The position numbers were made by a program, and so were the translations under genes. Source: Flavobacteriales bacterium (GTDB lineage: Bacteria > Bacteroidota > Bacteroidia > Flavobacteriales > Flavobacteriaceae). Taken from it: 64,000 bases of DNA. The notes below the pieces were generated by a model, which did no database searches, was not told the DNA's origin, and was given only the letters and a program-made list of their open reading frames with translations. Where the stretch lies: positions 62,001-126,000 of the forward strand of contig JAMOUV010000004.1 in the NCBI GenBank assembly GCA_027067965.1. The letters are read 5' to 3'. Shown here one piece after another: positions 36,796-45,751 of the stretch. Numbering within the stretch: the stretch's first letter is position 1; the number at the start of each line of letters is the position of its first letter.

Positions 36796-37416
36796 ATGTT
36801 TATTATAGGAATCGCCGGGGGAACCGGCAGCGGAAAGACCACGGTGGTTAATAAAATCATTTCCGAACTCGGTACGGACGATATCGGGGTAATCTATCAA
36901 GATTCGTATTATGTGGATTTAAGTCATCTTTCCCTGAACGAACGAAAGGCATTCAATTTCGATCATCCGCGGGCCATTGATTTCGATTTGTTATATACCC
37001 ATCTTCAGGCATTAAAAAACGGCCAAAGCATTCAACAACCCGTTTATTCGTTTATTCGATACAACCGCACCAAAGATACCGTAACCGTACATCCGAAAAA
37101 AGTAATGATTGTTGAAGGAATTTTGATTTTTACCGATCAAAAACTGCGTGATTTGTTCGATTTGAAAATTTATGTGCATGCCGACTCGGACGAACGGCTC
37201 ATACGCCGTATCCGACGGGATATCACCGAACGCGGACGTACGGTGGAAGAAGTGCTTACACGTTACCAAACCACCCTTAAACCCATGCACGAACAATTTA
37301 TTGAACCGACCAAAGTATATGCCGACATCATTATTCCCAACGACCGGCGTAACGAAACGGCAATTGAAGTGATAAAAAGCGTGATAAATCATAATCTAAC
37401 CGACGTTGAACTCTAA
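36796..37416 (+). CDS. udk: Uridine kinase
   Basis: This 206-residue P-loop kinase phosphorylates uridine and cytidine with ATP or GTP. It has Walker A GGTGSGKTT at residues 8-16, YQDSYY at 34-39, FDHPRAIDFD at 55-64 and the lid region RRIRRDITERGRT, all typical of Udk. It opens a run of genes joined by overlaps (divIC/ftsB, mutA, exonuclease). Function is pyrimidine salvage in the cytoplasm. Confidence 0.95.
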   Translation: MFIIGIAGGTGSGKTTVVNKIISELGTDDIGVIYQDSYYVDLSHLSLNERKAFNFDHPRAIDFDLLYTHLQALKNGQSIQQPVYSFIRYNRTKDTVTVHPKKVMIVEGILIFTDQKLRDLFDLKIYVHADSDERLIRRIRRDITERGRTVEEVLTRYQTTLKPMHEQFIEPTKVYADIIIPNDRRNETAIEVIKSVINHNLTDVEL

Positions 37417-37726
37417 TGAACATATAAACACCGCCTTTGAATTCGCCAAGAAAAACCGGTTACTCATTTTGATAATCGGCGGAATTTTATATCTATTGTT
37501 TTTTGACCCCGATTCGATTATTTATCAATTTAAAATCAGTCGTGAAATTAAACAACTCGAGCAAGAGAATACCAAATTGAAACGTCAAATCGACAGTACG
37601 AAGATTATGTTGAAAAAAATGAATGACAAAAAATACTTGGAACGCTATGCCCGCGAAGTTTTATTGCTGCGAAAAGAAAATGAAGATATATATCTATTAG
37701 ATACCACCCGTTATGAAAAAAAATAA
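37406..37726 (+). CDS. Septum formation initiator family protein (DivIC/FtsB-like)
   Basis: This 106-residue bitopic membrane protein has one helix at about 18-35 (LLILIIGGILYLLFF), a leucine-zipper-like coiled coil (about 42-75, ISREIKQLEQENTKLKRQID) and a short extracytoplasmic end with YARE. This is the FtsB/DivIC layout, a scaffold in the divisome with FtsL and FtsQ. The only plausible start is TTG 37406, which overlaps the udk end by 11 bases. It in turn overlaps mutA by 14 bases. The udk-divIC-mutA order is conserved in Flavobacteriia as I recall it. Confidence 0.85.
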   Translation: MNSNEHINTAFEFAKKNRLLILIIGGILYLLFFDPDSIIYQFKISREIKQLEQENTKLKRQIDSTKIMLKKMNDKKYLERYAREVLLLRKENEDIYLLDTTRYEKK

Positions 37727-39026
37727 ATTCCTTTTTGAAGAATTTTCGCCGGTTTCGGCAAAAGAATGGAAACAAAAAATCCAATTCGACCTTAAAGGGA
37801 ATGAGTACGCGACACTCATTACCAAAACCCTTGAAGGAATCGATATAAAACCTTTTTATCACCGCGATACTTTTGTCCGGCTTCCTTATTCGTATCAACC
37901 CGGAAAATTCAAAATTCTTCATGAATATGCTCAGCCGCCCTCGGAAAAAGACATTGAATTTTCGTTCAAGCAAGATGTTGATAAAGTGCGCTTTATAGCC
38001 AATTCGAAACCTAATGTCGAATTATTATCCACTCATTCGAATGTTGAACCGGAACTTCGGTTTGCGGACAAAGACTTTATGCATCTTTTGGAAGAAAAAA
38101 ATATCGGATACGTATTCGATCCGCTTTCCCACTTACTCCGAAGCGGCAACTGGTTTTACAACGAAGAAAAAGATATGGCACTCATCGGGGAAATACACAA
38201 AAATTCGTCGTTTTCCTTGGAAATCGATTTGAGTATCGTGCAAAATGCAGGTGCCAATATCGTTCAACAAATCGCTTACGGCTTGGCACACGGCCATTAT
38301 TATCTCGAAAGATTCGGAAAACGGATTTTACCTGCCATTCGGTTTAAATTCGCAATCGGATACAATTATTTTTTTGAAATTGCCAAATTCAAAGCATTCA
38401 GGTATTTATGGAAATTGATAAGCGAACATGATGCCGAACCTCTCATTTATGCCGTTCCTTCGTTACGCAATAAAACTTTATTCGATCCTTATGTCAATAT
38501 GCTCAGAACCGGAATGGAAATGATGGCGGCCGTATTGGGAGGAGCGGACGAAATTGCCAATTATCCGTATAATTATATTTATAAAAAACACGATTCCAAT
38601 GCCATGCGTTTGGCATCGAATCAATTAATTTTGTTGAAGGAAGAAGCCAAATTCAACCGGATGCTACTGGCCCCGGAAGGCAGCTATTATTTGGAAGAAA
38701 TAGCCGTTCGATTAGCGGAAAAATCCCTGGATTTATTTAAACAAATCGAAAAAGCAGGCGGATATACTAAACAATTGTATGAGGGCGTGATTCAGCGGAA
38801 AATTCATGAGAATGCCCTTAAAGAACAAAAACTTTTCGACGAAGGTAAACTAGTTTTGACCGGCACTAATAAATTTGTCAATCCGGATGAAAAAGTGCCC
38901 GGCTATGATAAAAATATTTATCTTCCCGGAAAGAAATACGAAAAAACACTTATCAAAAAAATTATTCCGAAAAGATTATCCGAAAAAATCGAAAAAAACC
39001 GGATTCAAAACCTGCACAAAACTTGA
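37713..39026 (+). CDS. mutA: Methylmalonyl-CoA mutase small (beta) subunit
   Basis: This 437-residue protein resembles the non-catalytic small subunit of heterodimeric methylmalonyl-CoA mutase, with a TIM-barrel-like body and no B12-binding DxHxxG motif. It opens with FEEFSPVSAKEWKQKIQFDLKG and has SGNWFYNEEK and GADEIANYPYN in the barrel. The enzyme interconverts succinyl-CoA and methylmalonyl-CoA. In Flavobacteriia the catalytic subunit gene (mutB/scpA) normally follows closely; here an exonuclease gene starts at the mutA stop and no mutB is seen in the window. The subunit may be orphaned, or mutB may lie elsewhere. Confidence 0.88.
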   Translation: MKKNKFLFEEFSPVSAKEWKQKIQFDLKGNEYATLITKTLEGIDIKPFYHRDTFVRLPYSYQPGKFKILHEYAQPPSEKDIEFSFKQDVDKVRFIANSKPNVELLSTHSNVEPELRFADKDFMHLLEEKNIGYVFDPLSHLLRSGNWFYNEEKDMALIGEIHKNSSFSLEIDLSIVQNAGANIVQQIAYGLAHGHYYLERFGKRILPAIRFKFAIGYNYFFEIAKFKAFRYLWKLISEHDAEPLIYAVPSLRNKTLFDPYVNMLRTGMEMMAAVLGGADEIANYPYNYIYKKHDSNAMRLASNQLILLKEEAKFNRMLLAPEGSYYLEEIAVRLAEKSLDLFKQIEKAGGYTKQLYEGVIQRKIHENALKEQKLFDEGKLVLTGTNKFVNPDEKVPGYDKNIYLPGKKYEKTLIKKIIPKRLSEKIEKNRIQNLHKT

Positions 39027-40144
39027 AATACGCCGTAATAGATATTGAAGGAACCGGAGGCAATACGGAAAGAAGCCGTATTATGGAAATTGCCGTCTAT
39101 GTTTATGACGACAAAACGGGTGAAATAATCGATGAATTTTCCACTTTGGTCAATCCGGGAAAGAAACCCGATGATTATGTCATCAAAATGACCGGTATTA
39201 CGCAAAAAATGCTAAAAAAAGCACCTAAATTTCACGAAATAGCCAAACGCATTGTAGAAATGACCGAGGACGCCGTACTCACCGCCCACAATGCCGGTTA
39301 TGACTATGCCATGCTTCGTCAGGAATTCAAACGATTGGGATACACATTCGAACGCCCGCTACTGGACACGGTACATCTGAGCGAAGTATTGCTTCCCGGA
39401 ATCAAGTCACCCGGATTGGACAATTTGGTGAAACAATTGAAAATTCCCGCTCCCGACCGGCATCGGGCATTCGGCGATGCCAAAGCCACCGTGGAAATTC
39501 TTAAAATTCTACTTCAAAAAGATCCGGCGGGTAAAAAAATATCGCAACTTATCCATTATCCTTCTCCCAAGAAAAATACCCGTGTAAAGAGACGAAAAGA
39601 ATATAAAATCCTGCAAAAATTACCTCACAAACCCGGAATTTTGAAATTTATCGATGAAGAAGGAAAAATTCTTTATGTCATTTACACCTCCGATCTGCGA
39701 TTGAAAGCGGAAAACATCCTTTCCAAATCAAGTAATAAATTTATCCGGTTGCGACAAAAAACGGCCGACATCACCGGTAAAGTTCTTTATTCCAAGGTGA
39801 TAGGAAAAATCGAGACTCAAAAAATCAGGAAAGAACTCCGGCCGCCATTCAGTCCTTATATTTTTAACGAACATCCCGTTCATTTGCCCGAAAAAACCAT
39901 ACTGCTGTTTGACATCGGGCGAAATCCGTATGAAAAAAGTGTGATTCTTATAGAAAAAGGCAAACTCAGCGGTTATACCTTCGCCGATTTAAATTGGCAA
40001 TCGGCTTATTCGAAAAAATTAAAAAAGAGATTGACTCCATTGCACGACTGTCCTTACGGCCGGTATATTATTGACCGGAAATTGAAAAAGAATTATTTTT
40101 CAAAAATTCAAATTATCGATGACACGCAAACCGGTACTCATTAA
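39023..40144 (+). CDS. DnaQ-like 3'-5' exonuclease with a degenerate GIY-YIG-like C-terminal domain
   Basis: Residues 1-165 are a DEDDh exonuclease of the DNA polymerase III epsilon type: Asp7 and Glu9 in VIDIEGTG, Asp94 in HNAGYD, His147 and Asp152 in DRHRAFGDA. Residues about 198-280 (KLPHKPGILKFIDEEGKILY) align with the opening of UvrC and Cho GIY-YIG nucleases. However, the GVY/YVG tyrosines and the arginine after them are not kept, so this half looks inactive. Similar DnaQ-GIY-YIG proteins occur in Flavobacteria. The start is TTG 39023, sharing four bases with the mutA stop. Confidence 0.78.
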   Translation: MKYAVIDIEGTGGNTERSRIMEIAVYVYDDKTGEIIDEFSTLVNPGKKPDDYVIKMTGITQKMLKKAPKFHEIAKRIVEMTEDAVLTAHNAGYDYAMLRQEFKRLGYTFERPLLDTVHLSEVLLPGIKSPGLDNLVKQLKIPAPDRHRAFGDAKATVEILKILLQKDPAGKKISQLIHYPSPKKNTRVKRRKEYKILQKLPHKPGILKFIDEEGKILYVIYTSDLRLKAENILSKSSNKFIRLRQKTADITGKVLYSKVIGKIETQKIRKELRPPFSPYIFNEHPVHLPEKTILLFDIGRNPYEKSVILIEKGKLSGYTFADLNWQSAYSKKLKKRLTPLHDCPYGRYIIDRKLKKNYFSKIQIIDDTQTGTH

Positions 40145-41030
40145 TCTTGTCGGCCCCACCGCTTCGGGAAAAACGAAAGTAGCCCTGGAATTGGCATTGG
40201 CTTTAGGGACGGAAATCATTTCGGCCGATTCGCGCCAAATATACAAGGAAATGCGTATCGGTACGGCCGTACCTTCCGAAGAAGAATTGCAAGCCGTCAA
40301 ACACCATTTTATCCGCTCGGTTTCCATTCAAGAACCTTATTCGGCTTCTCAATTCGAAAAAGATGCTTTGGAAAAAATAAAAACCTTATCCGAAAAATAT
40401 CCGAAAATTTTGATGACCGGCGGAACGGGCTTATATTTCCATGCCGTAAACTACGGTTTGGACGACATACCCGAAGTACCCCTGGAAATAAGATTAGAAT
40501 TAAACCGGCTGTTTGAAACCCAAGGTATTGAAATATTGCAAAAGGAACTTTTGGAAAAAGACCCCGCCTACTATCGTTTGGCGGATATTCAAAATCCCCG
40601 CCGGTTGATCAGGGCCTTGGAAGTGATTCGACATACGGGCAAGCCCTTTAGTGATTTTCGACGGGCAAAACCCAAGCAAAGACCATTCGAATCCATTTGG
40701 TTCGGATTGTATTGGCCGCGTGAAATTCTTTACGAACGCATCAACAAACGAACCGAAATGATGATACAAAACGGTTTATTAGCCGAAGCCGAACAATTGT
40801 ATCCGTTCAGGCATTTGAATGCTTTACAAACGGTGGGATATCGGGAATTATTCGAATATTTGGATGGAAAGATAAGTTTTGACCAAGCCGTCAATGAAAT
40901 CAAAAAGAACACACGCCGTTATGCAAAAAGGCAAATGACTTGGTTTAATAAAAATCCTGTGATTAAATGGATAGACATGACCCGTGAAAATCCCATTCAA
41001 GTCATCATGGAACAAATTGAAAAATTATAA
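40119..41030 (+). CDS. miaA: tRNA dimethylallyltransferase
   Basis: MiaA (303 residues) adds dimethylallyl to A37 of tRNAs that read UNN codons. The P-loop GPTASGKT is at 12-19. Family motifs follow: ISADSRQIYKEM, then TGGTGLYFHAV and QTVGYREL. The C-terminal basic segment KKNTRRYAKRQMTWF is typical. It overlaps the exonuclease gene by 26 bases and is the last gene of the plus-strand run before the convergent dnaN. Confidence 0.95.
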   Translation: MTRKPVLINLVGPTASGKTKVALELALALGTEIISADSRQIYKEMRIGTAVPSEEELQAVKHHFIRSVSIQEPYSASQFEKDALEKIKTLSEKYPKILMTGGTGLYFHAVNYGLDDIPEVPLEIRLELNRLFETQGIEILQKELLEKDPAYYRLADIQNPRRLIRALEVIRHTGKPFSDFRRAKPKQRPFESIWFGLYWPREILYERINKRTEMMIQNGLLAEAEQLYPFRHLNALQTVGYRELFEYLDGKISFDQAVNEIKKNTRRYAKRQMTWFNKNPVIKWIDMTRENPIQVIMEQIEKL

Positions 41031-41058
41031 TAAAAAAAGACAATAGGAACCGTCCCGC

Positions 41059-42165
41059 TCAGAAGCCGATAGGCATCAATAACATGATAATTTCTTCATT
41101 TTCCCCTACTCCGTCCATGGGACTAATCAATACAGCCCGTTTGGGAGCCGACATGGTCATTTGAACATCTTCACTGTCGAGATGGCTTAACATTTCAATC
41201 AAAGAACGAGCGTTAAATCCGATTGAAATATCTTCGCCATTATAATTGACAGTCATGGTTTCAACCGCCTCACTGGCCATTTCTTCGTTTTTGGCAACGA
41301 TAGTCAATTTGGATCCTTCGAAATCCAAACGAACCAAATGGGTGCTCTTGGCCGCGTATATGGAAGTTCGTTTGAGGGCTTGCAAGAAAAGTTCACGGTT
41401 AATAATCAACACGTAAGGATTATCTTTTGGGATAACCAGTTCGTAATTCGGGAATTTTCCCATAATCAAGGTCGTGTTAAGAATATAATTACCGAAGGAA
41501 AATTCAGCCGCCCGATCGGTAAATCGCATTTGAACGGGTTCATCGTCGGAAGCGGCTAAATTCTTAATAATTTGGGCGGGTTTTTGTGGAAAAATATATT
41601 CTTGTCCTTCTCCGTGAAGGTTTTTTACGGTATATTTAACCAATTTATGTGAATCGGTTGCTACGAAATTCAATCCTTCCGGCTTAAAATGAAATAATAT
41701 CCCGTTCAACATCGGCCGCATTTCATCGTTTCCGCATGCAAAAATGGACTTGGCAATGGCTTCGGAAAGTTGCGAACCTGCAATTTGACGTTCAAATGCT
41801 TCTTCCAAAGGTGCCGGTTTGGGGAAATCTTCTCCGGGATATACCGGCAAACTGTATTTGCCGTTTTGAGCGGTAATTCTCAATTGATTGTCTTCCAAAT
41901 GGAAGGTCAAAGGTTGTTCGGGAAGATTTTTCAAAGTATCCACCAATTTCTCGGCCGGTACGGCAAATAAAGCATCATCATTGCTTTCCATGTCCATTTT
42001 GGCTTGCATGGTGGTTTCTCCCGTGGAGCCCCATACCGTTAATTTCCCGTCGTGAATATCAAAGAGAAAATTATCTAAGATAGGATTGGTATTTTTACTC
42101 TGAATCACGCTTTTAACCGCTTGCAAATTATTCAACAGGTCGGTGCGGGATAAAATAAACTGCAT
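41059..42165 (-). CDS. dnaN: DNA polymerase III beta subunit (sliding clamp)
   Basis: This 368-residue clamp has three repeated domains. The N-terminus MQFILSRTDLLNNLQAVKSVI and the C-terminus ending in MLLMPIGF (hydrophobic cleft end) are typical. The dimer encircles DNA and tethers polymerases. MQF at 42165 is used as start; an in-frame ATG two codons earlier (42171) is equally possible. It is a single-gene unit, not beside dnaA; recF lies 24 kb away, so there is no classical origin cluster here. Confidence 0.95.
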   Translation of the reverse strand: MQFILSRTDLLNNLQAVKSVIQSKNTNPILDNFLFDIHDGKLTVWGSTGETTMQAKMDMESNDDALFAVPAEKLVDTLKNLPEQPLTFHLEDNQLRITAQNGKYSLPVYPGEDFPKPAPLEEAFERQIAGSQLSEAIAKSIFACGNDEMRPMLNGILFHFKPEGLNFVATDSHKLVKYTVKNLHGEGQEYIFPQKPAQIIKNLAASDDEPVQMRFTDRAAEFSFGNYILNTTLIMGKFPNYELVIPKDNPYVLIINRELFLQALKRTSIYAAKSTHLVRLDFEGSKLTIVAKNEEMASEAVETMTVNYNGEDISIGFNARSLIEMLSHLDSEDVQMTMSAPKRAVLISPMDGVGENEEIIMLLMPIGF

Positions 42166-42171
42166 AATCAT

Positions 42172-42505
42172 AAATTTTGTTCGAATACAAATTTACAATA
42201 TTATTTTAAAATATTTTTTTCAGCTCGGCTTTTTGTCGGTAAATTTTTATAAAGTTTCCTTCAGGTATATCTTTAATTCTAATATAATGATATTAGCATG
42301 TTTACTTTATTGATTTTAGCAGAAGAAATATTTTATAACCAAGTATGAATTTTATTATCATAATAATTAAAAAAGATATATATTTTATATACACTCCTCT
42401 TTTTTTTTATAACAAAACTCATTTTTATATGTTTTTTCTTTCACTCCCACCTATTTGAAACTATATATTCAAAAAAAATTTATATTTTGCGAAAAATTTT
42501 AAGTT
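42172..42505. other. AT-rich intergenic region between divergent dnaN and glnN
   Basis: These 334 bases are strongly AT-rich, with several TATATA-like stretches (about 42375-42400 and 42460-42490). On the dnaN side there is a -7 box. On the glnN side there is only a near match (TATATTTTG, about 42480-42490). I see no DnaA boxes (TTATNCACA), no conserved hairpin and no small gene. The region probably carries the control of glnN. Confidence 0.5.
42188..42195 (-). promoter_or_regulatory. Probable -7 box of dnaN
   Basis: Minus-strand TAAATTTG, an exact TAnnTTTG match, 16-22 bases before the alternative dnaN starts. No -33 TTG is found at 17-23 bases upstream. Confidence 0.5.
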
Positions 42506-44683
42506 ATGAATATTCGATTTGTTGCCTTACAACATACTTTTGACAGAAAACCCAAAGAAATAACACCTGTCCCGCAGCGCTCCGCTATTTTTGAAAGTCA
42601 TGTTTTTAATGATCAAAAAATGCGTCAATATCTTGACGAACAAAGTTTTAAGGCTTTTCAACAAATCAAATATGAAGGAAAAGTTGTGGACAGACGCTTG
42701 GCGGATCATATTGCTTCGGCCATGAAACGGTGGGCAATGGAAATGGGTGCCACTCATTATACCCATTGGTTTCAACCCTTAACGGGCGCCACCGCCGAGA
42801 AACACGATTCTTTTCTTGAAAAAACGCCCGAAGGCAATGCATTGGAACGCTTTACGGGAGATCAACTCGTGCAACAAGAACCCGATGCATCCAGTTTTCC
42901 AAGCGGCGGATTGAGAAATACCTTCGAAGCGCGTGGTTATACCGCATGGGACCCCGGTTCGCCGGCATTTATCATGGGTACTACGCTTTGCATCCCGACG
43001 GTATTTATTTCTTACAACGGTGAAGCCCTCGATTATAAAACTCCTTTGATTCGTTCGGTTCAATTCTTGGATAAATATGCTACGGAAACGGCACAATTAT
43101 TTAACCGGGACGTAAACCGGGTATATGCCACCTTAGGATGGGAGCAAGAATATTTTCTAATCGACCGGGCTTTGTATAAATCCCGTCCGGATTTGGTCAT
43201 GACAGGCCGGACACTTGTCGGTCATCCACCGGCCAAAAACCAACAACTCGACGATCATTATTTCGGTTCCATTCCCGAAAGGGTAATGGCCTTTATGCGT
43301 GACTTGGAAATTGAAGCGCTCAAAATAGGGATTCCGGTCAAAACAAGACATAACGAGGTCGCACCAAATCAATATGAAGTGGCCCCGGTTTTTGAAGAAG
43401 TAAATTTAGCCGTCGATCATAATTCCATGCTTATGGACTTGATGAAAAAAATCGCACCCCGCCATCATTTTGAAGTATTGCTACATGAAAAACCTTTCGA
43501 GTTTATTAACGGATCGGGAAAGCATAACAACTGGTCATTGATGACAGATACGGGAATTAATTTATTAAGCCCGGGAAATACACCTAAAAGAAATCTACGT
43601 TTCCTTACTTTTTTCGTCAATGTAATAAAGGCGGTTAATGATTATGAGGAAGTGATTCGCGCTTCCATTGCTTCAGCTGGAAACGATCACCGGCTTGGCG
43701 CCAATGAAGCACCTCCGGCCATTATTTCCGTCTTTATCGGACATTATTTAACTCAAGTAATGAACGAACTCAAGCAAGTTCGAAACGGGAAATTATCGCC
43801 CGATGAAAAAACCGAACTCAAATTGGAAGTCGTAGGAAAAATACCGCAAATTCTTAAAGACAATACAGATAGAAACAGGACTTCGCCCTTTGCATTTACC
43901 GGTAATAAATTTGAAATTCGTGCCGTCGGCTCTTCGGCCAATTGCGCATCACCCATGACCATTCTCAATACCATTGTGGGATATCAACTCAAACAATTTT
44001 TGGCCGATTTTCGAAAAATGCGTGCCAAAGGACTTAAAAAAGACGAAGCCATTTTTAATATTTTACGAGACTATATCTATCAATCCGAAAGAATCCTATT
44101 CGAAGGAAACGGATATAGCGAAGAATGGCATCGCGAAGCCGCCAAACGCGGCTTAAGCAATTTAAAAACAACACCCGAAGCGCTCAAGGTGATTAAAAAA
44201 GACAAAGTGGTTAAACTGTTTGAAGAATCCGGCGTTTATACCAAAGCGGAATTGGAATCGCGATACCATGTCCATCTGGAACAATATAATACCAAACTGG
44301 AAATAGAAGCCCATGTGCTATCCGATTTGATTTCAAATCATGTGGTACCTACGGTAATCAATTATCAAAACCGGTTGGCAGATAGTCTTTCGAACTTAAA
44401 ATCACTTTATCCGCGAACCGAACAAATATGGAAAAATAACGAGAATTTGCTGAAGGAAGTTTCCAGTGTGTTTAATGAATTACTCAAACAACATAAAAAA
44501 CTCGAAAAGGCAATTATTAAGATTAAAAAAATTCAAAGTGAAGAAAAAAAATCGGAGTTCATAGTAGAAAATATTAAACCTGTTATGCAAAAAGTACGTG
44601 AACTTTCCGACAAATTGGAATTAATGATTGATGATGAATTATGGACATTAGTCAAATACAGGGAAATGTTATTTACCCGATAA
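42506..44683 (+). CDS. glnN: Glutamine synthetase type III
   Basis: At 725 residues this is a GSIII, much longer than GSI (about 450-470) and common in Bacteroidota. The N-terminal segment FESHVFNDQKMRQYL precedes the core with MGATHYTHWFQPLTG and EKHDSFLE. Later come KTRHNEVAPNQYEVAPV, then HNNWSLMTDTG and NDHRLGANEAPPA, the metal and glutamate site motifs of this class. It makes glutamine from glutamate and ammonia with ATP. It is a single gene with its own terminator and a long AT-rich upstream region, which suggests separate nitrogen control. Confidence 0.96.
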   Translation: MNIRFVALQHTFDRKPKEITPVPQRSAIFESHVFNDQKMRQYLDEQSFKAFQQIKYEGKVVDRRLADHIASAMKRWAMEMGATHYTHWFQPLTGATAEKHDSFLEKTPEGNALERFTGDQLVQQEPDASSFPSGGLRNTFEARGYTAWDPGSPAFIMGTTLCIPTVFISYNGEALDYKTPLIRSVQFLDKYATETAQLFNRDVNRVYATLGWEQEYFLIDRALYKSRPDLVMTGRTLVGHPPAKNQQLDDHYFGSIPERVMAFMRDLEIEALKIGIPVKTRHNEVAPNQYEVAPVFEEVNLAVDHNSMLMDLMKKIAPRHHFEVLLHEKPFEFINGSGKHNNWSLMTDTGINLLSPGNTPKRNLRFLTFFVNVIKAVNDYEEVIRASIASAGNDHRLGANEAPPAIISVFIGHYLTQVMNELKQVRNGKLSPDEKTELKLEVVGKIPQILKDNTDRNRTSPFAFTGNKFEIRAVGSSANCASPMTILNTIVGYQLKQFLADFRKMRAKGLKKDEAIFNILRDYIYQSERILFEGNGYSEEWHREAAKRGLSNLKTTPEALKVIKKDKVVKLFEESGVYTKAELESRYHVHLEQYNTKLEIEAHVLSDLISNHVVPTVINYQNRLADSLSNLKSLYPRTEQIWKNNENLLKEVSSVFNELLKQHKKLEKAIIKIKKIQSEEKKSEFIVENIKPVMQKVRELSDKLELMIDDELWTLVKYREMLFTR

Positions 44684-44714
44684 ATTTCTTTCATATTTAA
44701 AGGCATCTTTTTTG

Positions 44715-44744
44715 AAGCCGGGCTTATTTGTCCGGTTTCTTTTT
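44715..44744 (+). terminator. Terminator of glnN
   Basis: A 9-bp stem with two G-T pairs (44715-44723 and 44730-44738, AAGCCGGGC side) has a 6-base loop and is followed by a T-rich tail. It starts 32 bases after the glnN stop. Confidence 0.75.
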
Positions 44745-44842
44745 GTTAAAAAGCAGAGAATCAACTTACTAACTCAATCAATATAATAAATAATTCGAAT
44801 AAAAAAATAAAGAAAGGTATTTTATTAACTATTAGCAGGGTT

Positions 44843-45751
44843 TTATTTTAGATTCAAATTATCCCATTTCATGCGATACATGGGCGCTAAATTCATTAAA
44901 ATTTCATAAACCAAATTTTGATTTACCGTATCGGGCCCACCGGAAAGTATCCTCACCAATTCGTCCGATTTGGTATCGAAAAATAATTTAATAAGGATAT
45001 CGGCATTTTTATTATTCACCGTTTCAAGATATTGAAGTGAACGGATTATATTGGTTTTTCCCTCCATGGGATCATCGGCCATTTTGTCCAATCCCAGCCG
45101 GTGATAGGTATAAAATGCCTTATGAAACATAATATTGCTTGCCAGTAATAATTGATCGACCCATTCGGCACGGGAGAAAAATTTTCCTTGATTTTCCCAA
45201 CCGGCAAAACCTTGTCCGGCGGCAGTGGCCTGGATGGATTTTGCTTTCTCGAAATAAGGGCGACCGGCGTTTAATTTGAAACTATCGAAATCATAACCGA
45301 TAATCATATAGACATAAAATGCCAAAACGGCGGTTAAATTATTATCCAACATTTCCGCATTAAAACTAATCGGTTGGTATTCAAGATAGGTAAACGTAAA
45401 ATTTTTATCGGAAACAGTGATGGTATTTGTTTCGTAGGAGGAGTTATAAACCGGCCGGATGCCCGACACATTCAAATCACAAACAAAACGGTTGTTTTTG
45501 TATTCCTTTACTACAATATAAAAATTGGCTTTAATTTTTTCTTCCGGCTTAAATACCTTATTGGTCCACCGGGTAGTATTTAAAAACTCGGTTATCGAAC
45601 GCTCGAGGGTTTTAAAAACATTTTTATTAACCGTTGTGATCCCCGGCGCGCTTACCACGACATCGGCTTTGAGTTCTTGTGCCCGAAATGTTTGGGCGAA
45701 AAAGAAAAAAGTAATGCTATAAAAGATGAGTAATTTCCTCGATGATATCAT
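44843..45751 (-). CDS. DUF4835 family secreted protein
   Basis: This 302-residue protein has a signal peptide (LLIFYSITFFFFAQTFRAQ) and the DUF4835 pattern: ELKADVVVSAPGI near the start, then FKTLERSITEFLNTTRWTN and AVLAFYVYMIIGYDFDSF. DUF4835 genes directly after coaBC are a regular Bacteroidota arrangement, often followed by recN, which is missing here. ATG 45751 gives the signal peptide and overlaps the coaBC end by 35 bases; the longer reading to 45838 has no support. The function is not known, but the protein is exported. Confidence 0.85.
   Translation of the reverse strand: MISSRKLLIFYSITFFFFAQTFRAQELKADVVVSAPGITTVNKNVFKTLERSITEFLNTTRWTNKVFKPEEKIKANFYIVVKEYKNNRFVCDLNVSGIRPVYNSSYETNTITVSDKNFTFTYLEYQPISFNAEMLDNNLTAVLAFYVYMIIGYDFDSFKLNAGRPYFEKAKSIQATAAGQGFAGWENQGKFFSRAEWVDQLLLASNIMFHKAFYTYHRLGLDKMADDPMEGKTNIIRSLQYLETVNNKNADILIKLFFDTKSDELVRILSGGPDTVNQNLVYEILMNLAPMYRMKWDNLNLK

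Noticed and set aside
42172-42505. Possible replication origin next to dnaN
   Set aside because: The region is AT-rich, but I find no DnaA boxes and neither dnaA nor gyrB. In Bacteroidota dnaN is often away from oriC.
45717-45751. The 35-base overlap of DUF4835 with coaBC as evidence for a wrong start
   Set aside because: ATG 45751 is the only start that gives the signal peptide, and coaBC ends normally, so the overlap is accepted.
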